Shown here: positions 50,029 through 58,721 of the stretch, piece by piece
Numbering within the stretch: position 1 is the stretch's first letter
Layout of the letters: every line of letters begins with the position of its first letter
Assembly (NCBI GenBank): GCA_905182405.1
Contig: CAJJBQ010000002.1
Location: 930,001-994,000, forward strand
Direction: 5' to 3'
Length of the DNA: 64,000 bases
DNA from: Akkermansiaceae bacterium
GTDB taxonomy: Bacteria > Verrucomicrobiota > Verrucomicrobiia > Verrucomicrobiales > Akkermansiaceae
The notes under the pieces: generated by a model
What the model was told of the DNA's origin: nothing
The model's database searches: none
Seen by the model: the letters and a program-made list of their open reading frames with translations, nothing else
Made by a program: the position numbers and the translations under genes

Positions 50029-51351
50029 TTAGTCGAAATTGTAAGCGGTCTCACCGTGTTCAGCGGAATCAAGACCTTCATACTCGTCATCTTCACTCAC
50101 ACGAAGCCCCACGGTTGCCTGTGTCACTTTCACAATAATAAAAGTGGCAATTGCAGACCACGCGACCGTGATGCCCAGAGATTTCAGCTGAACGACTAAC
50201 TGCTCCATACTGGAATATATCTGACCATCAGGGCCTGAGTTCAAGCCAAGACCTCCGAGACTCTCCGCACCAAAGAAGGCCACGAGGATTGTTCCCATGA
50301 TACCTCCGACGCCGTGAACGGCGAAAACGTCGAGCGAGTCGTCGATCTTCATCTTGTTCTTAACAAAACCGCACATGAAGTAGCAAACGACGCCGGCGCA
50401 GGCGCCAATTGCAATCGCCCCCATGGGACCGACGTTTCCAGATGCTGGCGTGATCGTAGCAAGTCCGGCAACCATTCCAGTCGCGATACCGACGACGCCA
50501 GTTTTTCCAGTTTTAAGCCTTTCCACGATACACCAAACAAGAGCAGCGGTGGCAGCAGAAAGATGAGTCACGAGCATCGTCATTCCCGCAGCACCATTTG
50601 CTGCGAGCTGACTTCCCGCATTGAAACCAAACCAGCCGACCCAGAGAAGAGAAGCACCGATCATCACGAGACCTGGGCTGTGAGGAGGATGAAGACTTTT
50701 CGGAAACCCTTTGCGAGGCCCAATCATCTTAGCCAGCACAAGAGCAGAAACACCTGCCGTGGCGTGAACCACGATTCCTCCCGCAAGGTCGATCGCTCCC
50801 CACTGAAACATGATACCTCCCCCCCAAACCCAATAAACGGCCGGTGCATAGACGAGCACGAGCCAGAGAGCAGTGAAGACCATGATTGCGACAAACTTCA
50901 TGCGCTCAACGAAGGCTCCCACAATGAGACCGGGAGTAATAATCGCGAAGGTCATTTGGAACATCACCATGACAGTCTCAGGAAATCCGCCAGCATCAGA
51001 ATCAACCCCAACACCTTTTAAGAACAACTTTCCAAAACCACCCAACCATTTTCCACCCTCTTGATGATCAAAGGCCATCGTGTAGAGGCCCACGGCCCAC
51101 ATGACCGAGGCAAGCGCCGCGATAGCATAACAGTGCATCAAGACCGAAAGGACATTCTTGGCTCTCACCAGCCCCCCGTAGAAAAGGGCCAGGCCGGGCA
51201 AGGTCATCAGGAGCACAAGCACCGTAGCAGTTAACATCCAGGCGGTGTTTCCGCTGTCGAAGGTTGTCTTAGCTTCCTCTGCCATTAGGGAACCAGCGCT
51301 GAGCAGGAAAGTCAGCAAGATGACCCAAAGGGATTTTCGATTCGTTGTCAT
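50029..51351 (-). CDS. amt: Ammonium transporter (first copy)
   Basis: An 11-helix Amt/MEP channel. From ATG 51351 (MTTNRKSLWV) it has 440 residues; the frame is open to 51420 but that adds no conserved sequence. It has a signal peptide-like start (WVILLTFLLSAGSLMA), then GNTAWMLTATVLVLLMTLPGLALFYGGL (first conserved helix), WGGGIMFQWGAIDLAGGIVVHATAGVSALVL with the first pore His, WVGWFGFNAGSQ, and DVFAVHGVGGIMGTI with the second pore His. The C-terminal tail VGLRVSEDDEYEGLDSAEHGE is the usual PII-sensitive end. No GlnK gene is adjacent. It is divergent from a second amt, with a shared control region. Confidence 0.94.
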   Translation of the reverse strand: MTTNRKSLWVILLTFLLSAGSLMAEEAKTTFDSGNTAWMLTATVLVLLMTLPGLALFYGGLVRAKNVLSVLMHCYAIAALASVMWAVGLYTMAFDHQEGGKWLGGFGKLFLKGVGVDSDAGGFPETVMVMFQMTFAIITPGLIVGAFVERMKFVAIMVFTALWLVLVYAPAVYWVWGGGIMFQWGAIDLAGGIVVHATAGVSALVLAKMIGPRKGFPKSLHPPHSPGLVMIGASLLWVGWFGFNAGSQLAANGAAGMTMLVTHLSAATAALVWCIVERLKTGKTGVVGIATGMVAGLATITPASGNVGPMGAIAIGACAGVVCYFMCGFVKNKMKIDDSLDVFAVHGVGGIMGTILVAFFGAESLGGLGLNSGPDGQIYSSMEQLVVQLKSLGITVAWSAIATFIIVKVTQATVGLRVSEDDEYEGLDSAEHGETAYNFD

Positions 51352-51388
51352 AGTATTTTTAGATAAAGGCACCCGTCTTTGTGCAGTG

Positions 51389-51418
51389 GATTGGCATGGA
51401 GCATCATTCATGCCAATC
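51389..51418. promoter_or_regulatory. Perfect 10-bp inverted repeat between the two amt genes
   Basis: GATTGGCATG (51389-51398) and CATGCCAATC (51409-51418) are perfect inverted repeats 10 bp apart. They lie between the divergent amt start codons and overlap the candidate promoter of the leftward gene. The size suggests a dimeric regulator site. Confidence 0.5.
51401..51415 (-). promoter_or_regulatory. Candidate sigma-54 promoter for the leftward amt
   Basis: On the minus strand TGGCAT-GAATGA-TGC gives GG-N10-GC spacing (-24/-12 elements at plus 51413-51414 and 51401-51402). The predicted start would be about 50 bp upstream of the leftward Amt ATG. It overlaps the inverted repeat. The TTGC element reads ATGC, so the match is weaker than for the rightward one. 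Confidence 0.4.
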
Positions 51419-51439
51419 ATGAATTCCGTTCATAAAGGC

Positions 51440-51455
51440 TGGCATAGTCCTTGCT
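51440..51455 (+). promoter_or_regulatory. Candidate sigma-54 promoter for the rightward amt
   Basis: TGGCAT-AGTCC-TTGCT matches the -24/-12 consensus TGGCAC-N5-TTGCA with GG-N10-GC spacing (GG 51441-51442, GC 51453-51454). The predicted start is about 25 bp before the Amt ATG at 51492. Nitrogen-regulated amt genes are often sigma-54 dependent in other bacteria. Confidence 0.55.
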
Positions 51456-51491
51456 GATTCCGCCTCGGATTCAACCTAACAGAATAAAATA

Positions 51492-52863
51492 ATGATCCCA
51501 AAAACGAAAACTCCACTGATTTGGCTGACTGCGCCGTTCGCATTGATCGCGAATGGTTTTGCTCAGGAAGAAGCAGTTGTGGACGAAACCAAGGCCGGCT
51601 ATGATGCTCTGATCGCAGGACAAGGCGACACCGCTTATGCCTTCGATTTCTTCACCACATCGATGCTATGGACGGTTATTGCCGCGGCAATGGTCTTCAT
51701 CATGCACCTAGGCTTTGCCACTCTTGAGGCCGGCCTAACTCAGAAAAAGAATACCGTTAACATTCTTTTCAAAAACGTGTGGATCATCTGCATCGGTCTC
51801 CTGACCTACGCCGCGATGGGCTTCAACACTCACTATCCCGGCGACTTTAATGGTTACTTCTCCATCGGAGGCCCCATCGGAGACCTGAACGCAGAGGGTG
51901 GAGACACCTTCAGCTACGGAGGCGTGGGCCTCGCGATGACCGGATTCGGCGACTTCATCTTCCAGGCCATGTTTGCAGCTACTGCAGCCACGATTGTCTC
52001 TGGTGCCGTTGCTGAGCGGATCAAGCTCGGTTACTTCATGATCTACTCCACCATTCTCGTTGCCGTTGGATATACCGTTGCTGGTTCATGGCACTGGGGT
52101 GGTGGTTTCCTTGCAAGCCTTGAGGTGCCCTTCAAAGATTTCGCCGGATCAACTGTCGTGCACGGCTTTGGTGGAGCTGCCGCTCTTGCCGCCGTGATGA
52201 TTCTCGGGCCACGTGCTGGAAAATATTCCGCAAATGGTGTGAAGCCAATCCTTGGACACAGCATGCCTCTGGCCGCAGTCGGAGTCTTCCTTCTCTTCTT
52301 CGGATGGTTTGGATTCAACGGAGGATCCGTCCTCTCTGCCGCGCCCGGACCACTTGGCCTCGTCTTTACCACAACAGCACTCGCAGCTGCTGCTGGCGGA
52401 GTTGCTTCAATCTTTACTGCAGTGATCGTCCTCAAAAAGCCTGACCTTTCGATGGCACTTAATGGACTCCTTGCCGGACTCGTTTCCATCACCGCAGGAG
52501 CCGATGTCGTTGGCCCTTGGGGCGCTGTCGCCATGGGAGCTGTCGGAGGTGTCATCGTGGTCTTCTCAATCCTCTTCTTCGACAAGATCAAGATGGACGA
52601 TCCCGTCGGTGCGATTTCGGTTCACGGAGTCTGCGGAATCTGGGGCACGATCTCTCTTGTCTTCTTCACCACTGAGCCAGCTGGAACCTTCAGTATCGTC
52701 TCTCAGGTTCATCGGAGTCGTTGCAGTCTATGGATTTGCATTCGTCTTCTCACTGGTTCTCTTCCTGATCGGAAAAGCAATCTGCGGAGTTCGCGTCAGT
52801 GCTGAAGAAGAAGCTGAAGGACTTGATATCGCAGAGCACGGAGCTCCTGCATACACCGACTAA
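51492..52863 (+). CDS. amt: Ammonium transporter (second copy), interrupted by a single-base frameshift
   Basis: The first 405 codons are an intact Amt: signal peptide (APFALIANGFAQ), LWTVIAAAMVFIMHLGFATLEAGL, SGAVAERIKLGYFMIYSTILVAVGY, VHGFGGAAALAAVMILGPR with the first pore His, WFGFNGGSVLSAAP, and AISVHGVCGIWGTISLVFF with the second. At 52706-52707 (CAGGTTC) one extra G changes the frame, so the frame as given ends at 52805 with a non-conserved tail. Skipping one G restores QFIGVVAVYGFAFVFSLVLFLIGKAICG and the normal tail EEEAEGLDIAEHGAPAYTD to the TAA at 52861. The gene may be sound with a sequencing error, or mutated. It is divergent from the first amt and 37% or more different in sequence by eye. 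Confidence 0.85.
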
Positions 52864-52885
52864 TTCGAAACCATCTCTTAAACTT

Positions 52886-52917
52886 CCAAGACCGCAGGTT
52901 CGCCTGCGGTCTTTTTC
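52886..52917. terminator. Terminator between amt and recG
   Basis: ACCGCAGG / CCTGCGGT with a TTCG loop, A run before and TTTTT after. It lies between convergent genes and can serve both. Confidence 0.85.
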
Positions 52918-52925
52918 GTTCCCCG

Positions 52926-54927
52926 CTAACTCATCTCAACGTCAGCCTGCTCAATCGCCCATTTTTTAAGCTGAGGATTCTTTTCCAACCTTGGATCATC
53001 CCGAAGCACTTCTTCCGCGACTTCTCTCGCTTCCCGAATGAGGCTCGTATCGGCTAGAAACTCGACAAATCGAAGTCCCCCCACACCACTTTGCTGAGTC
53101 CCCAGGATCTCGCCTGGGCCTCTAAGCCGCAAATCTTCTTCCGCGATTTCGAAACCATCGAGTGTCCTTGCGAGGATGTTCAGCTTATCCAATGCGTCAC
53201 TACTTTTTCCATCTGTCACGAGCACGCAATAACTCTTGTGCTCTCCCCTGCCGATACGCCCTCTGAGCTGGTGAAGCTGGGCGAGACCGAAACGTTCCGC
53301 GTTAAAAATGACCATCACGTTGGCATTCGGGACATCCACTCCCACTTCGATCACGGTGGTGGCAACAAGGACCTCCGTCTTGGCATCCCGAAAGCGGGTC
53401 ATCACGGATTCTTTTTCCTCCGAGGGCATCTTCCCGTGAAGGAGCCCAACCTCGAAGTGCTTAAAGCGCTTCTCCCACTTTGGATGCTCTGCCACGGCCG
53501 AGGCTGCCTTAATCGATTCGCTATCCTCCACGAGAGGATATACCAAATAAAGCTGACGCCCCTTTTCGAGCTGCTCTTTGAGAAATTTCGTCATCTCGGA
53601 AACCTTTGGCCTCACTCGCACCCCCGTGATAATCTTCCCCCTGCCCGCCGGAAGCTCATCGAGCACCGAGACATCGAGATCACCATAAATCGTCAGGGTT
53701 AAGGTCCGGGGAATGGGAGTCGCCGTCATCACGAGGACATCCGGCATGATCCCCCGCTGGATCAGCTTGCCTCGTTGATGAACCCCAAATTTATGTTGTT
53801 CGTCGATCACCTACGAGAGCGAGATCATCGAACTCCACTTTATCATAAAGGAGTGCATGGGTTCCGATGACGATCTGCGCATCGTGAATCTCTTCCCGCC
53901 GATCCGCCGTTGCCAGACCGATGCGCAGGCCGAGCGGTTCCAGCCATTTCGCGAAGGTCAGGTAATGTTGCTCCGCAAGAATTTGAGTCGGGGCCATCAA
54001 CGCAGCCTGCGCTCCCGAGTCGACCGCCAGGAGCATGGCGCACATCGCCACAAATGTTTTACCGCTTCCGACATCCCCCTGCAAAAGGCGATTCATCGGA
54101 CGCGCCACCCGAAGATCACCAACAATTTCCTTCACACTGCGCTTTTGCGCACCAGTAAGATCGAAGGGCAGTGATTCGTAAAACTCCTTGAGGAGCGTCG
54201 TCTTCTTCCCAAGCACACGCCCCGTCATTTCCTGACTACGCGCTCGCCGCCAAACCACACGGAGCTGCTGAAGAAAGAATTCTTCCTTGGCAAAGTAACG
54301 TCGTGCCGCATCCGTCTGAGAGAGCTCTCCTGGAAAGTGGACCTCCCGAAAAGCCTCCGCACGGGGATAGCTGACATCGACATTGTAAAGTGGCTCCAGC
54401 GCATCCACCGAAATACCCTGCAAGGTCGCGTACATGATTTCGCGCAATCGACGCTGGGGAATCCCACTGACATTCTTGTAAATCGGAACGATGCATTCGA
54501 GGTGAATCGAATCAAGCGCATCCTCACGCACCACTTCAAACTCGGGATGATCAATCACGACCCGTCCGGCACTTTCCTTGGGCTTCCCGTAAAGGACTAC
54601 TTCGTGACCGGCCGCGATCATCTTGTGCATAAAAGGCATATTGAACCAACGACAAGTCATCCGGGAAAAGCCCCCGCCCCCGACATCTTCGATGATCGCT
54701 TCGTAAAACCCCTTCCCTCCAAATCTTTTCCGTTGAGTATCGATCACGGTTCCTCGAAGACAGACCGGAGGGCCACCCGCCTGCGCAGGGAAGGCGTCAA
54801 AGCGACGTCGATCCTCATAGCGCTTGGGAAGCCATTCCAGCAAATCGAGGGCACTAGAAAATCCCGCCGCGAGGAGGGCTTCCTGCTCACGGCCTTTCAA
54901 AAACGAAAGCTCTTCGAACGTGTTCAT
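52926..54927 (-). CDS. recG: ATP-dependent DNA helicase RecG, interrupted by a single-base frameshift
   Basis: RecG remodels stalled forks and Holliday junctions. The 5' part (to 53791) has the wedge domain (CLRGTVIDTQRKRFGG) and the first helicase motifs: LTGAQKRSVKEI, Walker A LLQGDVGSGKTFVA, APTQILAEQHY and IGTHALLYDKV. The 3' part has the DEQH box IDEQHKFGVHQR, TATPIPRTLTL, LLHGKM, VIEVGVDVPNANVMVI and RGRIGR. They join in two frames: one extra base (plus C at 53810-53811) shifts the frame just before IDEQH. The ATG at 54927 overlaps the recJ stop (ATGA). The upstream frame is open to 55023, but those residues are not RecG-like. Function depends on whether the shift is real. Confidence 0.88.
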
Positions 54928-56678
54928 TCCTTCTCCTCTGAAGCCCGCACATGCTGAATACTGATCTGTAAACTCACCCGACCACGGAAGACATTCCGAT
55001 CCACGGTGAAGGCGATATCCCATGGAGGATCCGGCAGCGGTTTTGCTCCGCCCCCAAAGAAAATGGCATCGCGCTCATCGATACCCTGACGCAAGAAAAG
55101 CCGAAGATGGTTATTCTTCAAACGACACGGCGGCTCAGTGAGCCAGACATTCTGCGCCATAAAAACAGGCTGGGGATTCGCACTCCCGAAGGGCTGCAGG
55201 AGATCATATTGATCAAGAAATCCGAGACTCAACTCACCCAAATCCACCTCGGTATCCATGTGCAACTTGGGACTCAAATCCACCCCTCCGCAATCTTCCG
55301 TCACATAACGACAAAAAGCCTCACGAAACGGCCCAATCGAGTCCTCCTCAATGCTCAAGCCAGCCGCCATGTGATGCCCCCCTCCGACAATGAGATGCTC
55401 GCCACATTTCTGAATCGCGTTCACCAGTGAAACCCCGGCGATACTGCGACCACTCCCTTTTCCAACGCCGTCCTCGTCGATAGAAATGACAAAGGTCGGC
55501 TTATGATACATGCGCATCAAGCGTGACGCCACGATTCCAACCACCCCCGCATGCCACTTTCGCGAACCCACCACGATCGCCGGACCGTCGGCCTCGATTT
55601 CATCGCCATTCAGCATATCCATCGCTTCCGCAAAAATCTGCTGCTCGACCGCCTGACGTGCCTTATTGAAATCATCAAGCTCCTGGGCCAAGATTTCCGC
55701 TTCTTTAGAACAATCCGTCATGAGCGTTTCCAGTGCTTTCTCCGGTTGATCCATCCGGCCTGCTGCGTTAATCCGTGGCCCCAGACGGAAGCCCACATCC
55801 GCGCTGCTCAGCTTTCCTTCCACCCCTGCAAGCGACAGCAGAGCTCTCAATCCAGGACGTGATGAGTCAGCCAACCCACGCAGCCCATGACGAACCAGCA
55901 AGCGGTTCTCATCAACAAGAGGGACGATATCAGAAATGGTTGCTATCGCTACCAGATCGAGAACCTCCTTGAGATCGAAGTCAGGAACGGGACGTGTTTT
56001 TAAGAGCGCGTGAGCCAATTTGAAAACAACACCCGCAGCACAAAGATAACTCCGCTTGTCACCCGAAGCTTTCGGATTCACCAAGGCGACACAATCAGGG
56101 CGGCCCGCCTGTCCGATCTCGTGATGATCCACCACCACGGTTTCAATCCCCCGCTCTTTCAGTCCCGCGATGGCTTCATTTGAAACAGTGCCACAATCCA
56201 CCGTCACCAAGAGATCTGGCTTCCCGTTCTCTTCCAAACAGCGCGTGATGCCCGCTTCGCTGAGACCATAGCCCTCACTACTGCGATGAGGAATAAAGGC
56301 ATCGGGATTGAGGCCATAGGCCGAAAGCACCAGACTCATTACCGAAATGGAACTCACTCCATCGACGTCGTAGTCGCCATAGATGCAGACCTTCTCTCCT
56401 CGATCAACCGCTTCAAGAATCCGCACCACCGCGAGATCCATCTCCGCGATCTCGAAAGGATCTGAAAGTTCCGCCAGCTTCGGCTTGAGAAACTTGCTCA
56501 CCTTTTCTCGCAAAATTCCGCGTTGAGCCATCAGCTTCGCAAGAATACGAGGCATTCCTTCCGTTAGAAGATCCTCCCAACCATCAGGGACCTCGCGGAG
56601 AATCCACTCCACGGCTGTATTTTCCTGACTCACAGGTTCACAAAGTTTGCTAAATGAGAACGGCCTAAGACCGAACAA
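54924..56678 (-). CDS. recJ: Single-stranded-DNA-specific exonuclease RecJ
   Basis: RecJ degrades ssDNA 5'-3' in mismatch and recombination repair. The 584-residue product has the DHH phosphoesterase order: IYGDYDVDGVSS (motif I), LVTVDCGT (motif II), VVVDHHEIG (DHH), NPKASGDKRSYLCAAGVVFKLA (motif IV area), RINAAGRMD and, after the DHHA1 linker, VGGGHHMAAG. Length is normal. It overlaps recG by four bases (ATGA) and heads the recJ-recG unit. The start at 56678 has no clear alternative with better support. Confidence 0.95.
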   Translation of the reverse strand: MFGLRPFSFSKLCEPVSQENTAVEWILREVPDGWEDLLTEGMPRILAKLMAQRGILREKVSKFLKPKLAELSDPFEIAEMDLAVVRILEAVDRGEKVCIYGDYDVDGVSSISVMSLVLSAYGLNPDAFIPHRSSEGYGLSEAGITRCLEENGKPDLLVTVDCGTVSNEAIAGLKERGIETVVVDHHEIGQAGRPDCVALVNPKASGDKRSYLCAAGVVFKLAHALLKTRPVPDFDLKEVLDLVAIATISDIVPLVDENRLLVRHGLRGLADSSRPGLRALLSLAGVEGKLSSADVGFRLGPRINAAGRMDQPEKALETLMTDCSKEAEILAQELDDFNKARQAVEQQIFAEAMDMLNGDEIEADGPAIVVGSRKWHAGVVGIVASRLMRMYHKPTFVISIDEDGVGKGSGRSIAGVSLVNAIQKCGEHLIVGGGHHMAAGLSIEEDSIGPFREAFCRYVTEDCGGVDLSPKLHMDTEVDLGELSLGFLDQYDLLQPFGSANPQPVFMAQNVWLTEPPCRLKNNHLRLFLRQGIDERDAIFFGGGAKPLPDPPWDIAFTVDRNVFRGRVSLQISIQHVRASEEKE

Positions 56679-56773
56679 GCCGCTTTAGAAGCAGAGGAGT
56701 GGCGATCGTGAACTATTAGTAAGCAGAGCTTCTCCCGGCCTGAGCAGGAGCAACTTTGAAGTGGTTGAAGAAT

Positions 56774-57229
56774 TCATGCTGTCAACATGACAGCCGTCTG
56801 GGAAGGCGGCAAGAGAAAGAGATCTTTCTCTGACATAAGCCGCGAAATCCCCTTCAAATGCAGCATCGACCGTTTCGCTTCGCGATCCAAATTCCCGGCC
56901 CAGTTCTTGGAACTCAGTCCCCGCCGTTCATAAGCTGCCGACCCGTAAAAAGAGAACTTACAATCCTTCAGGAAGAGAATAAAGAAGGCCCCATTCGCCT
57001 CTCCGGTTTTCTCATATTTGAGGTTGCCAAACGCCGTTCGTGCCGGAAGCCCCTTTCCCATTGCCTGCTCCACCGCATCCATGCCGTGGTAGGTCTCTCC
57101 ATTGGAACTCTCGACCAGCAAGACCGTCCAGTTTGGCGCATTCGCCGAAATCCCTTTCTCCAGCCCCACCAGCTGTCCCTGCGAAACTCCAATGTTTCCC
57201 TCTAAATAGAGATGCTGACTGAGGTCCAT
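56774..57229 (-). CDS. Hypothetical protein, 151 residues
   Basis: No family recognised. The product has no signal peptide or membrane helix that I can see. The N-terminal half (LVGLEKGISANAPNWTVLLVESSNGETYHGMDAVEQAMGKGL) is an alpha/beta stretch. A later FILFLKDCKFSFYGSAAYERRG and RSMLHLKGISRLM follow. It weakly resembles the TPM (repair-of-photosystem-like) domain layout, but without its conserved residues, so I do not name it. It lies 95 bp after recJ's start and 103 bp after the exonuclease gene in the same direction. Confidence 0.55.
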   Translation of the reverse strand: MDLSQHLYLEGNIGVSQGQLVGLEKGISANAPNWTVLLVESSNGETYHGMDAVEQAMGKGLPARTAFGNLKYEKTGEANGAFFILFLKDCKFSFYGSAAYERRGLSSKNWAGNLDREAKRSMLHLKGISRLMSEKDLFLLPPSQTAVMLTA

Positions 57230-57332
57230 TCCTCAACAACGCTCATCCCGCTCTTGAGCTTCATCGGAGAATCTCCTGCCCACGCGCCCCATGTCAGAAG
57301 CCGCGAAACCACGAATCCCCTGACCCAAGCGC

Positions 57333-57926
57333 TTACCACGACACCTTCACCTCTTGGAGATGGCCGCCCCGGTCATCGTATTTCACGAGCCCGTGCTTCT
57401 GACCGTATTCGAAAACTTCCTTGGTCACCTTCACGTCGTAGCAGCAATACTCCGCAATCTTCATCATCGGCTCAATCTTCTTTGTCTTCTTATATTCCTG
57501 CCACCACTTCAGGGCATCAAGCCCATCCGCCGTTTTCGATTCCCCAAGAGTGGCCTTGGCCGCCGAGTCGAGCTTGAGACGGAAGCCCAGCGTCTCCTCC
57601 AGCTTGAGCATCATGTCGCAGTTCAACGTCTGCACCGGAAGATCGTAAATGGTGTAGCCCTGAAGGACGGGATAATCGAATTGGATATGGTTCCAGCCGA
57701 CAACGAGATCCGCCTTCACCAGTTGTTCGATGAGATCTTCCACCTGGTCTTCACCATAAATGTGATACCGACCCGTTTCCGTCGAGTAGGTCACCCCCAC
57801 CGACATCCCCATTTTATCCTTATGCGCTGCCCCACCGACATCGCCAAAGCTGCGCTGCGTCTCGAGATCAAAGTAAACCGTTCCTGCCACAGCTCTATTC
57901 CTAGAGGAAGCCTTCCCCTCCGGCAA
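57333..57926 (-). CDS. RNase H-like 3'-5' exonuclease domain protein (YprB-type)
   Basis: 197 residues. It has the DEDD exonuclease order: TVYFDLETQRSFGD (first Asp and Glu), VVGWNHIQFDYPVL (NxxxFD), CDMMLKLEE and YCCYDVKVTKEVF (YxxxD). Such proteins (RNase_H_2/YprB) are thought to trim RNA or DNA ends. It is preceded by a GYF/RDD membrane protein gene (1-bp spacing) and followed by the hypothetical gene. No fusion to a helicase is present. The fold call is firm; its nucleic-acid substrate is unknown. Confidence 0.85.
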   Translation of the reverse strand: MPEGKASSRNRAVAGTVYFDLETQRSFGDVGGAAHKDKMGMSVGVTYSTETGRYHIYGEDQVEDLIEQLVKADLVVGWNHIQFDYPVLQGYTIYDLPVQTLNCDMMLKLEETLGFRLKLDSAAKATLGESKTADGLDALKWWQEYKKTKKIEPMMKIAEYCCYDVKVTKEVFEYGQKHGLVKYDDRGGHLQEVKVSW

Positions 57927-57927
57927 G

Positions 57928-58716
57928 TCATGAAGCTTGCTTGTATTCTTCGAGCGTTTTCTGAATCTCAGGCCAAACTTGCGGCCCTAGCTCGGGCCAG
58001 AGAATCCACGCATTCAAGACGAAGATGCCTGCCATCACCGCAAAATAAAACACCAGTCTCGCTGCCGATAGCGGAGCTGCGGGAACCCGAAATCCCATCA
58101 CGAGATCCCATAAGGGCGCGCCCCTCTTTTTCACCATCCACAGGGCCACCAGATGCCCAATCAAAAGGAGAATGGGCATCCTCATGCCTACGCCAAGCAC
58201 CCAGACCCGCATCGAGCGCATTATTGCCGCCCCCAACGAAAGAAGATTCCCCTCTTGATCTTCGACTCGAAGCCGCAGGACCCATTTTCCGGGGGTCAGC
58301 CCAAAAAGATGCAGCAAAATCCCCTCAAAAATAATGGCTGGCAAAAAATGGGCGGCGAAGACCCAAGCCGTGATCTGCTCACTCGGATCGGGCATCATTT
58401 TCATCCCGCCCAGACGAAAGACGAACAAGATCAAGCAGGAATAAAGCGCCAGATCGAGCCAGCGTGCCCCCAGTCGACGCCACAGAATTTCCCAATCGGT
58501 CTTCACCGGCAAGGGTGGCGGCACCGGAATTTCTTCCACCTTCTCCTCAAACTCCGCTTCGAAAAAGTGAACCTCCTTAGCAGGCATCCACCTCTCCGCT
58601 CCTTCATACCACATCTGAACATCTTCGGAGAGTTCATCCCTGCGAATCCGTTCACGAATCTCGTAGTCCTCGTATGGACCCCGTTTTTCTCCATCCTCAA
58701 TCAGCCAGATTTCCAT
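57928..58716 (-). CDS. GYF_2-RDD family membrane protein
   Basis: 262 residues. An N-terminal GYF_2-like domain (IWLIEDGEKRGPYEDYEI...QMWYEGAERWMPAKE) is a short peptide-recognition fold in bacteria. Then a Pro linker leads to an RDD domain with RRLGARWLDLALYSCLILFVF, ILLHLFGLTPGKWVLRLRV and RSMRVWVLGVGM, and up to four membrane helices. RDD proteins often accompany other membrane machinery. It starts 5 bp after the LolC/E-like gene and is followed by the RNase H-like gene, so it belongs to that unit. Confidence 0.88.
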   Translation of the reverse strand: MEIWLIEDGEKRGPYEDYEIRERIRRDELSEDVQMWYEGAERWMPAKEVHFFEAEFEEKVEEIPVPPPLPVKTDWEILWRRLGARWLDLALYSCLILFVFRLGGMKMMPDPSEQITAWVFAAHFLPAIIFEGILLHLFGLTPGKWVLRLRVEDQEGNLLSLGAAIMRSMRVWVLGVGMRMPILLLIGHLVALWMVKKRGAPLWDLVMGFRVPAAPLSAARLVFYFAVMAGIFVLNAWILWPELGPQVWPEIQKTLEEYKQAS

Positions 58717-58721
58717 TCAAT

